Positions 8,481 through 21,758 are shown, counted from the first letter of the stretch. The stretch: 64,000 bases of DNA from Caenispirillum bisanense (GCF_900230255.1 NZ_OCNJ01000002.1:62001-126000), one strand, 5' to 3'. The notes: generated from the sequence alone by a model not told the origin. Made by a program: numbers and translations.

Positions 8481-10151
8481 CTACCGCTGCGCCGTCGCCC
8501 AGGTGTCGCTCACCCAGTACTGCGGGTCGGCATCGCGCAAGGGCGTGCGGCCGCGGATCAGGTCGGCGGCCTTCTCGGCGATCATGATGGTCGGCGCGTT
8601 CAGGTTGCCCGAGGTGATGGTCGGCATGATCGAGCTGTCCACCACCCTAAGGCCCTGCACGCCGCGCACCCGGCAGTCTTCGTCCACCACGGCCAGATCG
8701 TCGCTGCCCATCTTGCAGGTGCAGGAGGGGTGGTAGGCGCTTTCGCAGTTGGCGGCGACCCAGGCGTCGATCTCGGCGTCGGTCTTCACCTCCGGCCCCG
8801 GCTGCAGTTCCTTGCCGCGGAAGGGGGCGAAGGCGTCCTGGGCGAAGATCTCGCGGGTCAGGCGGACGGCGGCGCGCATTTCCACCCAGTCGTCGGGGTG
8901 GCTCATGTACTTGGGGTCGATGAGCGGCGCCTCGCGCGGGTCGGCGCTCGCCAGCTTCACGAAGCCCCGGCTCCGTGACCGCATGGGGCCGACGTGCGCC
9001 TGGTAGCCGTGGCGGTCGGACGGGTTGCGACCGTCGTAGCGCACCGCCATGGGCAGGAAGTGGTATTGCAGGTCGGGGTGCTTCACCCCCGGCCGCGAGC
9101 GGATGAAGGCGCCCGACTCGAAGTGGTTGGTGGCGCCGACGCCGGTCTTGAACAGGTACCACTCCATGCCGACCATCATCTTGTTCCACGGGTTCAGCAC
9201 CCGGTAGAGCGTGATCGGCTGGGTGCATTCCTGCTGGACGTAGAGTTCCAGGTGGTCCTGCAGGTTCTGCCCGACGCCCGGCAGGTCGTGGACCGCATCG
9301 ACCCCGACCGCCCGCAGGTCGTCGGCCGCGCCGATGCCCGACAGGTTGAGGATCTGCGGCGACTTGACGGGACCGGCCGACAGGATCACCTCGCGCTCCG
9401 CCCACACGGTGGTGGACGCGCCGCCGTCGACGCCCGCGACCTCGACGCCGCGCGCGACGCCGTTCTCCAGCACCACGCGCAAGGTCAGCGCGCCGGTGCG
9501 CACCGTCAGGTTGGGGCGCGTCATGGCGGGGCGCAGGTAGGCGGTGGCGGTCGACCAGCGCTTGCCGCGGTGGACGGTCATGTCCATGGACCCGAAGCCT
9601 TCCTGGCTGAAGCCGTTCTGGTCTTCGGTGCGGCGGTAGCCGGCCTGCACGCCGGCCTCGATGAAGGCGGTGTAGAGCGGGTTCTCGCAGGCGCCGGTGG
9701 CGACGTTCAGCGGCCCCTCGCCGCCGTGGTAGGCGTCCGCCCCCTTGGTGCGGTTGCCGGCCTTGCGGAAGTAGGGCAGCACGCCGGCGTAGTCCCAGCC
9801 GGCGAGAGCCGGGTCTTCCTGCGCCCAGCGCTCGTAATCGAGCGCATGGCCGCGCACGTAGGCCATGCCGTTGATGGACGACGACCCGCCGAGGGTGCGG
9901 CCGCGCGGGCAGTGCAGGCGGCGGCCGTTCAGGTGCTCCTGCGGCACCGTGTAGAAGTCCCAGTTGTAGGTCTTGGACTGCATGGGATAGCTGAGCGCGC
10001 TCGGCATGTGGATGCGCCAGTCCCAGGCGTGGTCCTTGGGGCCGGCCTCCAGCAGCAGGACGCGCACGTCGGCGTCCTCGGTCAGGCGGTTGGCCAGCAC
10101 GCAGCCGGCCGAGCCGGCGCCGACGATGATGTAGTCGAAGGTCTCCGTCAT
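8481..10151 (-). CDS. betA: Choline dehydrogenase (GMC oxidoreductase)
   Basis: 556 aa, flavin-dependent. The N-terminal FAD-binding motif (VGAGSAGCVLANRL, about residues 11-24), the GMC signature GRTLGGSSSINGM and the C-terminal active-site region AYHPSCTCKMG are all present. BetA oxidises choline to betaine aldehyde at the membrane, and can also oxidise the aldehyde. Last gene of betI-betB-betA, 26 bp after betB. Length and context fit BetA well. Confidence 0.95.
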   Translation of the reverse strand: MTETFDYIIVGAGSAGCVLANRLTEDADVRVLLLEAGPKDHAWDWRIHMPSALSYPMQSKTYNWDFYTVPQEHLNGRRLHCPRGRTLGGSSSINGMAYVRGHALDYERWAQEDPALAGWDYAGVLPYFRKAGNRTKGADAYHGGEGPLNVATGACENPLYTAFIEAGVQAGYRRTEDQNGFSQEGFGSMDMTVHRGKRWSTATAYLRPAMTRPNLTVRTGALTLRVVLENGVARGVEVAGVDGGASTTVWAEREVILSAGPVKSPQILNLSGIGAADDLRAVGVDAVHDLPGVGQNLQDHLELYVQQECTQPITLYRVLNPWNKMMVGMEWYLFKTGVGATNHFESGAFIRSRPGVKHPDLQYHFLPMAVRYDGRNPSDRHGYQAHVGPMRSRSRGFVKLASADPREAPLIDPKYMSHPDDWVEMRAAVRLTREIFAQDAFAPFRGKELQPGPEVKTDAEIDAWVAANCESAYHPSCTCKMGSDDLAVVDEDCRVRGVQGLRVVDSSIMPTITSGNLNAPTIMIAEKAADLIRGRTPLRDADPQYWVSDTWATAQR

Positions 10152-10177
10152 GGCGGGGTTACCCCTCTTCTTCTTGC

Positions 10178-11647
<1,470 letters not shown>

Positions 11648-11700
11648 GGCAAATCCTCGTCTCGGTCGGTCGGTCAGGCGGGCGGTCGTTGGGCGGACGC

Positions 11701-12297
11701 TCAGGCGTCGGCGGCGGCGGCCAGCAGGTGCAGGCGCAGCACCGTCATGACGCGGCGGCGCGCGGCGGGGATGTCGAGCCCGTCCTCGGCCAGCGCGGCG
11801 CGCAGCCAGATGCCGTCGATGAGGCTGCCGAGCACCTCGGTCATCTCGTCGAGGTCGCGCTCGGCGAGCTTCAGCTGGCGCAGGGCATGGCGCAGGTCCG
11901 ATCGCAGGCGGCGGCGGTAGACGCCCTGCAGGCGCGCCAGTTCGGGCGCGTGCGGCACCTGCGCCCAGAAGGCGAGCCAGGCGGCCACCACCTCGGGCGT
12001 GCACTGGGTTTCGTCGAAGTTGGCGGCGACGATGGCTTCCACCCGCGCCAGCGGCGAGTCGGCCTGCGTCAGGCGGCGGATGGCCTCGCGCCGCAGGTCT
12101 GTGAGCAGGCTGCGCATGGTCGCGGCCAGAAGCTCGTTCTTGCCGCCGAAGTAATGGGCGATGATGCCCGCCGACAAACCGGCGGTGGACGCAATGCGGG
12201 CCACAGTGGCGTCGCCATAGCCGTAGCGGTGGATGGCCTGGATTGTGGCGTCTATCAACTGCTTCCTGCGGATCGGCTGAACACCGACTTTCGGCAT
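11701..12297 (-). CDS. betI: TetR-family repressor of choline genes
   Basis: 198 aa, the usual length for BetI. The N-terminal HTH ([26 protein letters not shown]) is followed by the BetI-type ligand domain with [15 protein letters not shown]. BetI represses bet genes and is released by choline. It is transcribed divergently from choXWV, and a 28-bp palindrome matching a BetI operator lies 55 bp upstream of its ATG. It probably controls both directions. Confidence 0.95.
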   Translation of the reverse strand: MPKVGVQPIRRKQLIDATIQAIHRYGYGDATVARIASTAGLSAGIIAHYFGGKNELLAATMRSLLTDLRREAIRRLTQADSPLARVEAIVAANFDETQCTPEVVAAWLAFWAQVPHAPELARLQGVYRRRLRSDLRHALRQLKLAERDLDEMTEVLGSLIDGIWLRAALAEDGLDIPAARRRVMTVLRLHLLAAAADA

Positions 12298-12330
12298 GGA
12301 TATTCTCTTCAGCGGCAAGGGCATTTTGTG

Positions 12331-12360
12331 TTGACAGAGGCGACCCTGCCCTTTTTTAAT
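12331..12360 (+). promoter_or_regulatory. choX promoter, sigma-70 type
   Basis: A perfect -35 TTGACA (12331-12336) is followed after 18 bp by TTTAAT (12355-12360), one base from TATAAT. The -10 element lies inside the BetI palindrome, so bound repressor would block RNA polymerase. A leader of about 220 nt follows before choX, whose ATG has GGAG 12 nt or less upstream. Confidence 0.75.
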
Positions 12361-12379
12361 TGAACGGTCAATCAAAAAA
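12352..12379. promoter_or_regulatory. BetI operator
   Basis: A 28-bp palindrome: TTTTTT, one base, ATTGA, ACGG, TCAAT, one base, AAAAAA. The ATTGA-N4-TCAAT core matches the kind of site bound by E. coli BetI. It lies between betI and choX and overlaps the choX -10 box, giving a direct repression mechanism for choline uptake and presumably for betIBA. Confidence 0.85.
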
Positions 12380-12586
12380 GACGGCGCACCGCGGACCGGC
12401 CCCAGGGCCAGCGACCATGGTCCGCCATCGCGGTTCGCAGGGCTTTCGCCGCGACCGCAGCGCCGTCCCTTTCCTTGGGCCGCCTGTCCTTTTCCAGGCC
12501 CGTCAACCCGCTGGTCGCTTCGACCGGTCGCCCCCGCGGGCGGCACCGGACGCCGAGGCCGACGCAGACACAGGAGACGAGACCAT

Positions 12587-13558
12587 ATGACCGCCCTCGC
12601 GCCTCGCGCCGCCGCAACCGCTTTCGCCGCTGCGCTCGCCGCCGGAACCACGCTGACCGCCGCGCCCGCCGCCTTCGCCGCCGACCCGGAGGCCTGCCGC
12701 AGCGTGCGCTTCGCCGACGTCGGCTGGACCGACATCACCGCCACCACCGCCGCCACCTCGGTGGTGCTGGAGGCCCTGGGCTACCAGCCGAGCGCCGAGA
12801 TCCTGGCGGTGCCCGTCACCTACGCCAGCCTGAAGAACGGCGACGTCGACGTCTTCCTCGGCAACTGGATGCCGACCATGGAGGCCGACGTGCGGCCCTA
12901 CCTGGAAGACGGCTCGGTGAAGGACCTCGGCGCCAATCTGGAAGGCGCCAAGTACACGCTCGCGGTGCCGCAGTACGCCTTCGACGGCGGCCTCAAGTCC
13001 TTCCAGGATATCGCCAAGTTCAAGGACAAGCTCGACGGCAAGATCTACGGCATCGAGCCGGGCAACGACGGCAACCGCCTGATCCAGGGCATGATCGATG
13101 ACGACAAGTACGGCCTCGGCGGCTTCGAGCTGATCGAAAGCTCGGAACAGGGCATGCTGTCGCAGGTGACCCGCGCCGACCGCCGCGACGAGTGGGTGGT
13201 GTTCCTCGGCTGGGAGCCGCACCCCATGAACGCCAACCACGACATGGCCTACCTGTCGGGCGGCGACGACGTGTTCGGCCCGAACTTCGGCGGCGCCACC
13301 GTGCACACCAACGTGCGCGCCGGCCTGCCCGAGCAGTGCCCGAACCTGGCGCGCTTCATCGACAACGTGACGTTCTCGCTGGCCATGGAGAACGAGATCA
13401 TGGGCGCCATCCTCAACGACAAGGAACAGCCCAACGCCGCCGCCCGCGCGTGGCTGAAGCAGAACCCGCAGATGGCGCTGTCGTGGCTGGACGGCGTGAC
13501 CACCGCCGACGGCGGCGACGCCAAGGCCGCGGTAGAGACGGCTTTGGGCGGCAAGTAA
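12587..13558 (+). CDS. choX: Choline ABC transporter, periplasmic binding protein
   Basis: 323 aa with a cleavable signal peptide (cleavage near AAFAADPE) and an OpuAC/ProX-like substrate-binding fold. Motifs such as VFLGNWMPTMEAD and WVVFLGWEPHPMN carry the aromatic residues that box the quaternary ammonium group in ChoX proteins. First gene of choXWV, under the BetI-controlled promoter. It is separated from choW by 102 bp containing a 20-bp-stem hairpin, which fits higher expression of the binding protein than of the membrane parts. Confidence 0.93.
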   Translation: MTALAPRAAATAFAAALAAGTTLTAAPAAFAADPEACRSVRFADVGWTDITATTAATSVVLEALGYQPSAEILAVPVTYASLKNGDVDVFLGNWMPTMEADVRPYLEDGSVKDLGANLEGAKYTLAVPQYAFDGGLKSFQDIAKFKDKLDGKIYGIEPGNDGNRLIQGMIDDDKYGLGGFELIESSEQGMLSQVTRADRRDEWVVFLGWEPHPMNANHDMAYLSGGDDVFGPNFGGATVHTNVRAGLPEQCPNLARFIDNVTFSLAMENEIMGAILNDKEQPNAAARAWLKQNPQMALSWLDGVTTADGGDAKAAVETALGGK

Positions 13559-13582
13559 CCGCGCAAGGCCTCGTCTCCCGCA

Positions 13583-13635
13583 GCACCGCCGCGTCCGTCC
13601 GGTCCTCCCCTTCCCCCGGACGGACGCGGCGGTGC
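13583..13635 (+). terminator. Intercistronic hairpin choX-choW
   Basis: A perfect 20-bp inverted repeat (13583-13602 and 13616-13635) with a 13-nt pyrimidine loop follows choX. The downstream CCCTTCTCCCTTTT is only moderately T-rich, so it may be a leaky terminator or a 3' stabiliser of choX mRNA that lowers choWV expression. Confidence 0.7.
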
Positions 13636-13660
13636 CCCTTCTCCCTTTTCAGGTCGAGAC

Positions 13661-14506
13661 ATGGACTGGCTCACCGACAATAAGATCCCGCTCGGAAACT
13701 GGATGCGGACCTTCGTCGACTGGTTGAACGACCATGCGGCGTTCGTCTTCTATTTCATTTCCGACGTCTTCGGCTTCCTCATCGACGGGCTGATCGACCT
13801 GCTGCTGTGGGTCCATCCGCTCGCCTTCATCGCGGCATTGGCCGGCCTGGGGTGGTGGCTGCACCGCTCCATCGGGCTGGTCGCCATGACGGTGCTGTCG
13901 CTGCTGCTGGTGGTGAACCTCGGCTACTGGGCCGACACCATGGAGACGCTGGCGCTGGTGCTGTTCGCCACCGCGCTGTGCATGGCCGTCGGCGTGCCGC
14001 TCGGCATCGCGGCGGCGCACCGGGCGTGGCTCTACCAGGTGCTGCGGCCGATCCTCGACCTCATGCAGACCATCCCCACCTTCGTCTACCTGATCCCGAC
14101 GCTGATCCTGTTCGGGCTGGGCGTGGTGCCGGGGCTGATCTCGACGGTCATCTTCGCCATCGCAGCCCCCGTGCGCCTCACCTACCTCGGCATTTCCTCG
14201 GCGCCCAAGCAGTTGCTGGAGGCCGGCGAAAGCTTCGGCGCGACGCGCAGCCAGATGCTGTGGAAGATCGAGCTGCCGCACGCGATGCCGACCATCATGG
14301 CGGGGCTGACCCAGTGCATCATGCTCAGCCTGTCCATGGTGGTGATCGCCGCCCTGGTGGGCGCCGGTGGCCTCGGCAAGCCGGTGGTGCGGGCGCTGAA
14401 CACGGTGAACATCGGCATGGGCTTCGAGGCCGGCCTGTCCATCGTGATCCTCGCCATCGTGCTCGACCGCCTGTTCAAGCAACCGGAACGGAGGGCCGCC
14501 CGATGA
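13661..14506 (+). CDS. choW: Choline ABC transporter, permease
   Basis: 281 aa integral membrane protein of the OpuAB/ProW family. Hydrophobic segments run from about residue 25 to 265, with the permease EAA-type loop at LEAGESFGATRSQMLWKIELPHAMP (coupling to the ATPase). It transports choline or betaine-like substrates with ChoX and ChoV. Its stop overlaps the choV start (ATGA), indicating translational coupling. Confidence 0.93.
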   Translation: MDWLTDNKIPLGNWMRTFVDWLNDHAAFVFYFISDVFGFLIDGLIDLLLWVHPLAFIAALAGLGWWLHRSIGLVAMTVLSLLLVVNLGYWADTMETLALVLFATALCMAVGVPLGIAAAHRAWLYQVLRPILDLMQTIPTFVYLIPTLILFGLGVVPGLISTVIFAIAAPVRLTYLGISSAPKQLLEAGESFGATRSQMLWKIELPHAMPTIMAGLTQCIMLSLSMVVIAALVGAGGLGKPVVRALNTVNIGMGFEAGLSIVILAIVLDRLFKQPERRAAR

Positions 14507-15777
14507 CGACCCCGACCCAATCCGACGCCCGCACCGCCGTCGATTTCCGCCACGTCGACGTGATCTTCGGCAAGCGCCCGAAAAAGGCGCTGGAGCTGCT
14601 CGACGCCGGCCAGGACCGCGACGCCATCCAGGCCGCCACCGGCGACGTGGTCGGCGTGTGCGACGCCACGCTGGAGGTGAAGGAGGGCGAGATCTGCGTC
14701 CTCATGGGCCTGTCCGGCTCCGGCAAGTCGAGCCTGCTGCGCTGCGTCAACGGCCTCAACACCGTCACCCGCGGCGAGGTGCTGGTGCGCACCGGCGACG
14801 CCATGGTCGACGTCGCCCAGTGCAACGCCAAGACCCTGCGCCAGCTTCGCACCCACACCGTCGCCATGGTGTTCCAGCAGTTCGCCCTGCTGCCCTGGCG
14901 CACCGTCGCCGAGAACGTCGGCTTCGGCCTGGAGGTCCAGGGCATCCCGAAGAAGCAGCGCGACGAGGTGGTGGCAGAGAAGCTCGCCATGGTCGGCCTC
15001 GACGCCTGGAAGGACAGCTACGCCCACGAGCTGTCGGGCGGCATGCAGCAGCGCGTCGGCCTCGCCCGCGCCTTCGCCCAGGACGCGCCGATCCTTCTCA
15101 TGGACGAGCCGTTCTCGGCGCTCGACCCGCTCATCCGCAACAAGCTGCAGGACGAGCTGCTGGAACTGCAGCAGACGCTGAAGAAGACCATCATCTTCGT
15201 CTCCCACGACCTCGACGAAGCCATGAAGATCGGCAGCCGCATCGCCATCATGGAATCGGGCCGCGTCGTGCAGTACGGCACGCCGGAAGACATCGCGCTC
15301 AACCCGGCCGACGCCTACGTCGCCGACTTCGTGGCGCACATGAACCCGGTGAACGTGCTGCGCGGCGCCTCCATCATGACGCCGGTGGAAGTGCTGAAGC
15401 GCCTGTCCGGCGGCCGCATCCTGGTCGAGCCGGCCAGCGGCACGGTGGTGAAGCTCGACGCCGAGGGCGGCGCCGCCACCGCCACGGCCACCGCCGCCGC
15501 CGAGCCCAGCCCGGTGGTGGAGTACCAGGGGCCGGAGCAGGTGGCCGACCTGCCGGCGCACGCCGTGGTCGCCGCGCCGGCCGACATCACCATGCGCGAG
15601 GCCATGGAGATCCACCGCGCCACCAACGCCCCCATCGTGGTGCAGGAGGACGGCAAGGCGGTCGGCGTCATCGGCCACCGCGAGATCTACCAGGGCATCC
15701 TCGGCCGCGAAGGCGCGCCGGAGGACGCCCCGGCGCCTCAGGACGGCAAGGCGGCCGGCGACACCTCGGCGGCCTGA
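14503..15777 (+). CDS. choV: Choline ABC transporter, ATP-binding protein
   Basis: 424 aa of the ProV type. Walker A GLSGSGKSS (about residues 69-77), Q-loop QQFALLPWR, signature LSGGMQQR and Walker B ILLMDEPFSALD are visible. After the ATPase comes a long Ala-rich linker and one CBS-like half (TMREAMEIHRATNAPIVVQ to GHREIYQGIL), which in this family can sense ionic strength or nucleotides. The last 40 bp overlap convergently with the end of fdsA. Third gene of choXWV. Confidence 0.93.
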   Translation: MTTPTQSDARTAVDFRHVDVIFGKRPKKALELLDAGQDRDAIQAATGDVVGVCDATLEVKEGEICVLMGLSGSGKSSLLRCVNGLNTVTRGEVLVRTGDAMVDVAQCNAKTLRQLRTHTVAMVFQQFALLPWRTVAENVGFGLEVQGIPKKQRDEVVAEKLAMVGLDAWKDSYAHELSGGMQQRVGLARAFAQDAPILLMDEPFSALDPLIRNKLQDELLELQQTLKKTIIFVSHDLDEAMKIGSRIAIMESGRVVQYGTPEDIALNPADAYVADFVAHMNPVNVLRGASIMTPVEVLKRLSGGRILVEPASGTVVKLDAEGGAATATATAAAEPSPVVEYQGPEQVADLPAHAVVAAPADITMREAMEIHRATNAPIVVQEDGKAVGVIGHREIYQGILGREGAPEDAPAPQDGKAAGDTSAA

Positions 15778-18496
15778 TCGGCCTCCACCCGCACGGCGGC
15801 GAACTTGAACTCGGGGATCTTGGCGGTCGGGTCGAGCGCCGGGTTGGTGAGCAGGTTGGCCGCCGCTTCCGTGTAGCAGAACGGCACGAAGACGATGCCC
15901 TCCGGCACCTGCGGGTCGGGCCGCCCGGCCAGCCGGATGCTGCCGCGCCGGGTGGTGAGGCGCACCGGCCCACCCTCGGCGATCCCGAGCCGCGCCAGGG
16001 CGGCGGGGGCGAGCAGGCAGTGCGGCTCGCCCTCCAGCGCTTCCAGCGCGGTCGCCCGGCGGGTCATGGCGCCGGTGTGCCAGTGTTCCAGCACGCGGCC
16101 CGTGGTCAGCACCAGCGGGTAATCGGCATCGGGCAGTTCGGCGGGCGGCAGCACGTCGGCGGTCTTCAGGCGCGCCTTGCCGCCGGGCAGCGGGAAGACG
16201 TCGTCGAACAGGATCGCCTTGCCAGGCTCGTCCTCGGCCGCGCAGGGGTAGGTGACGGCGCCCTCGCGCTCCAGCCGCGCCCACGAGATGCCGGCGATGG
16301 AGGGCATGCAGGCGCGCATCTCCTCGAACACCTCGGCCGGGCCGGCGTAGTCCCACGTCAGCCCGAGCCGGCGGCCCATCTCCTGGATGATCGCCAGGTC
16401 CTGGCGCGCCTCGCCGGGCGGCGTCAGGGCGGCGCGGCCCATCTGCACCAGACGGTCGGTGTTGGTGAAGGTGCCGGTCTTTTCCGGGAAAGCGGAGGCC
16501 GGCAGCACCACGTCGGCCAGCATGGCGGTTTCCGTCAGGAAGATGTCCTGCACCACCATGTGATCGAGCGCCGCCAGACTGGCGCGGGTGTGGACGAGGT
16601 CGGGGTCGGACATGGCCGGGTTCTCGCCCATGACGTAGAGACCCTTGATCCGACCGTCGGATGCAGCGTGCATGATCTCCACCACCGTCAGGCCCTTGTG
16701 CGGGTCGAGCGGGGTGTCCCACAGGTCTTCGTAGAAGCCGCGCACGGCGGCGTCCTCCACCGACCGGTAGTCGGGGTAGACCATGGGGATCAGCCCGGCG
16801 TCCGACGCGCCCTGCACGTTGTTCTGGCCGCGCAGCGGGTGCAGGCCGCTGCCGGGCTTGCCGACGTGGCCGCAGATCAGCGTCAGGTCGATGAGGCAGC
16901 GGGCGTTGTCGGTGCCGTGGGCGTGCTGCGACAGGCCCATGCCCCAGAACACCATGGCGCCGCGCGCCGTGGCGAAGGCGCGGGCGACCTCGCGCACCAC
17001 GTCGGGCGCGATGCCGGTGATGGGCGCCATGACCTCGGGCGAGAAGGCGGAGACGTGCTGCTTCAGCACCTCGAACCCCTCCAGCCGCTCGGCCACGAAG
17101 GTGCGGTCGTAGAGGCCTTCGGCGATCACCACGTGCAGCAGGCTGTTGAGCAGCGCCACGTCGGTGCCGGGGTTGAACTGCAGCATCCAGGTGGCATGGC
17201 GCGACAGGGCCTGCCCGCGCGGGTCCATGACCACCAGCCTGGCGCCGTTCTGCACGGCGTTCTTGATGTGCGTCGCGCCGACCGGGTGGTTCACCGTCGG
17301 GTTGGCGCCGATGACGACGATGACCTCGGCATTGGCGCATTCGCGCACCGGCGCCGTCGTCGCGCCCGAGCCCACCATCTCCATGAGCGCCGCCACCGAC
17401 GAGGCGTGGCAGAGCCGCGTGCAGTGGTCGACGTTGTTGGTGCGGAAGGCCGTGCGCACCAGCTTCTGGAACAGATAGGCTTCCTCGTTCGAGCCCTTGG
17501 CCGAGCCGAAGCCGGCCAGCGCGCCGCCGCCGTGGTTGTCGCGGATGCGACGGAAGCCGCCGGCCGCGCGCTCCAGCGCTTCCTCCCACGTCGCTTCGCG
17601 GAAATGCGTCCACGGGTTCGCCGGGTCCATGTCGCAGGTCTTCGGCGCACCGTCCTTGCGGATGAGCGGCACGGTCAGGCGCTGCGGATGGTGGACGTAG
17701 TCCATGCCGAAGCGGCCCTTCACGCACAGCCGGTTCTCGTTGGCCGGACCGTTGCGGCCTTCCACCTCGACGATGCGGTTGTCGGCGACCGTGAGGCGGA
17801 CCTGACAGCCGACGCCGCAATAGGGGCAGGCGGTGTCGACGGTCTGCGCCGCCGCCGGCTCCGCCACGCGGGAGGCCGGCAGCAGGGCATCGGTCGGGCA
17901 GGCCTGGACGCATTCGCCGCAGCCGACGCAGGAGCTGTCGCCCATGGGCCGGGCGGTGTCGAAGACGATGGTCGTCTCCATGCCGCGCCCGGCGAAGCCG
18001 ATGACGTCGTTCACCTGCACGTCGCGGCAGGCGCGGGCGCACAGGCCGCAGCTGATGCAGGCGCTCAGGTTCACCCGCATGGCCGGATGGCTGGCGTCGG
18101 GGGCGGGCGCTGCGTGGCGGCGGGCGGGGAAGCGGCTGCGGTCGATGCCGGCGTCGGCCATCCAGTGGTGGACGCGCGAGCGCTCGGCCGTCTCCGGCTG
18201 GTCGGCGCCGAGCAGTTCGAGCACCAGCGCCCGGCTCTTCTCGGCGCGGGCGCTTTCCGTCGTCACCACCATGCCGGCGGTGGGGGTGCGGATGCACGAG
18301 GCGGCCAGCGTCCGCTCGCCCTCGATCTCCACCAGACAGGCGCGGCAGTTGCCGCCGCGGCCGCCCTTGGCCTGGCCATAGCCGGGCTCGTCGCGGTAGC
18401 ACAGGTGCGGCAGGGTGACGCCGAGGCGGTCGGCCACCTGCCAGATGGTCTCGCCGGGCCGGGCCTCGACGGACTGGCCGTTGAGCGTGAAGGCGG

Positions 18497-18500
<4 letters not shown>
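15738..18500 (-). CDS. fdsA: NAD-dependent formate dehydrogenase, molybdopterin alpha subunit
   Basis: 920 aa, oxidising formate to CO2 and passing electrons to the FdsGB diaphorase. N-terminal [2Fe-2S] ligands Cys34, 52, 55 and 69; two ferredoxin-type [4Fe-4S] sets (Cys148/151/154/158 and 191/194/197/201); a further cluster before the Mo domain (Cys225/228/232/259). The Mo ligand is Cys364 in DHCTRLCHASS, so no selenocysteine is needed. The ATG at 18500 overlaps the fdsG-B stop by 4 bp. No fdsC or fdsD chaperone gene follows, since choV is convergent. The family is firm. Confidence 0.95.
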
Positions 18501-20176
<1,676 letters not shown>

Positions 20177-20381
20177 GGCGGCATCTCCCTGTGGCCCGGC
20201 CGGATCATCGTTAACATCCGCCCGCCGCGCCCGTCCACAACAAGGCGGCAGTTTTGTTTCAGGCCTGAACATTTCAGGCATCACAGAACATTCATGGACC
20301 CGTCATCGCCGCGTAACGTCCTGATGATACTGGGGTACCCGAGAAACCTGACCAATAGATCAACCAATCGGGAGCACCCCC

Positions 20382-21707
20382 ATGAAGGCGATCAAATACG
20401 GCGTCGCGAGCCTGGCGCTCGCCGCCACCCTCGGTGCCTGGCCCGCGCTCGCCGCGCCGACGGAGATCCAGTTCTGGCACGCCATGGGCGGCGGCGTCAC
20501 CGGCGAGAAGGTCGTGGAATACGCCGAGAAGTTCAACGCCAGCCAGGACGCCTTCAAGGTCGTTCCGGTCTACAAGGGCAACTACACCGAGACCCTGACC
20601 GCCGCCGTCGCCGCCTTCCGCGCCAAGCAGCAGCCGCACATCGTGCAGGTGTTCGAGGTCGGCACCGCCTCCATGATGGCCGCCGAGGGCGCCGTCTACC
20701 CGGTCCACCAGCTGATGGCCGAGCACGGCGGCAGCTTCGACCCCGACCAGTACCTGGACGCCGTGAAGTCCTACTACACCACCACCGACGGCAAGATGCT
20801 GTCCATGCCGTTCAACAGCTCGACGCCGGTGATGTTCTACAACAAGGACGCCTTCGCCAAGGCGGGCATCGCCGAGCCGCCCAAGACCTGGGCCGAGCTG
20901 GCCGAGGCCAGCCGCAAGATCATGGCGGTGAAGGCCGAGGGCCAGCCGACCTGCGGCTTCACCACCGGCTGGCAGAGCTGGGTGCAGCTGGAGACCTTCG
21001 GCGCCCTGCACGACGCCGCCTTCGCCACCAAGGACAACGGCTTCGGCGGCTTCGACACCGAGCTGGCGTTCGATGCGCCGCCGTTCACCAAGCACATCGC
21101 CGACATGAAGGAGTGGCAGAAGGACCGCACCTTCGTCTACGGCGGCCGCCGCGGCGACCCGAACCCGCTGTTCCTGACCGGCGAATGCGCCATGCTGATG
21201 AACAGCTCCGCCTACTACGGCGCGGTGAAGGACGGCGCCAAGTTCGCCTGGGGCATCGCGCCCCTGCCCTACGACGACAGCGTCATCGACCAGCCGAAGA
21301 ACTCCATCATCGGCGGCGCCACCCTGTGGGTGCTGCAGGGCCACGACGGCAAGGAATACGAGGGCGTCGCCGAGTTCCTGAAGTTCCTGTCCACCGACGA
21401 CGTGCAGCTCGACTGGCACAAGGCGACCGGCTACGTGCCGATCACCCACGGCGCCTACGAAGCCGCCAAGGCCGAAGGCTTCTACGACAAGACCCCCGGC
21501 GCCGACGTCGCCATCCTGCAGCTGACCCGCGGCGAGCCCGGCCCCAACTCCAAGGGCCTGCGCCTCGGCAACTTCACCCAGATCCGCGACATCATCAACG
21601 AGGAGCTGGAAGCCGTGTGGTCCGACAAGAAGTCGGCCGACCAGGCGCTGAGCGATGCCGCGAGCCGCGGCAACGACCTGCTGCGCAAGTTCGAGAAGAC
21701 GCACTGA
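20382..21707 (+). CDS. ugpB: Glycerol-3-phosphate ABC transporter, binding protein
   Basis: 441 aa with a signal peptide cleaved near PALAAPTEI. The body is a cluster D-type periplasmic binding protein closely resembling UgpB (EIQFWHAMGG at the mature N-terminus, MPFNSSTPVMFYNKDAF, GGATLWVLQG). UgpB binds sn-glycerol-3-phosphate or glycerophosphodiesters. First gene of ugpBAEC, divergent from the formate dehydrogenase genes across 205 bp. An intercistronic hairpin follows it. Confidence 0.93.
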   Translation: MKAIKYGVASLALAATLGAWPALAAPTEIQFWHAMGGGVTGEKVVEYAEKFNASQDAFKVVPVYKGNYTETLTAAVAAFRAKQQPHIVQVFEVGTASMMAAEGAVYPVHQLMAEHGGSFDPDQYLDAVKSYYTTTDGKMLSMPFNSSTPVMFYNKDAFAKAGIAEPPKTWAELAEASRKIMAVKAEGQPTCGFTTGWQSWVQLETFGALHDAAFATKDNGFGGFDTELAFDAPPFTKHIADMKEWQKDRTFVYGGRRGDPNPLFLTGECAMLMNSSAYYGAVKDGAKFAWGIAPLPYDDSVIDQPKNSIIGGATLWVLQGHDGKEYEGVAEFLKFLSTDDVQLDWHKATGYVPITHGAYEAAKAEGFYDKTPGADVAILQLTRGEPGPNSKGLRLGNFTQIRDIINEELEAVWSDKKSADQALSDAASRGNDLLRKFEKTH

Positions 21708-21727
21708 GCCGTCTTCTCCTCGACCGG

Positions 21728-21758
21728 ACCGCCCGCCGCCTTTCGGGGCGCGGGCGGT
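21728..21758 (+). terminator. Intercistronic hairpin ugpB-ugpA
   Basis: A 9-bp outer stem (ACCGCCCGC with GCGGGCGGT) with a further inner GCC/GGC pairing, followed by TCCCCGTTTTC. As after choX, it fits attenuation or 3' stabilisation of the binding-protein mRNA. Confidence 0.6.

Noticed and set aside
15738-15777. Overlap of choV and fdsA as possible misassembly
   Set aside because: Both genes end with intact stop codons and complete family C-termini; a 40-bp convergent overlap is normal.
17390-17420. Possible selenocysteine site in formate dehydrogenase
   Set aside because: The Mo-ligand position is a Cys codon (DHCTRLCHASS); there is no in-frame TGA.
14182-18402. Very long open frames opposite or across real genes (for example 1406 codons here on the minus strand, and a 1492-codon frame at 14658-19136 on the plus strand)
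   Set aside because: They cross several well-identified genes, are rich in Arg, Ala, Gly, His and Pro without domains, and are the expected result of roughly 70 percent GC with few stop codons.
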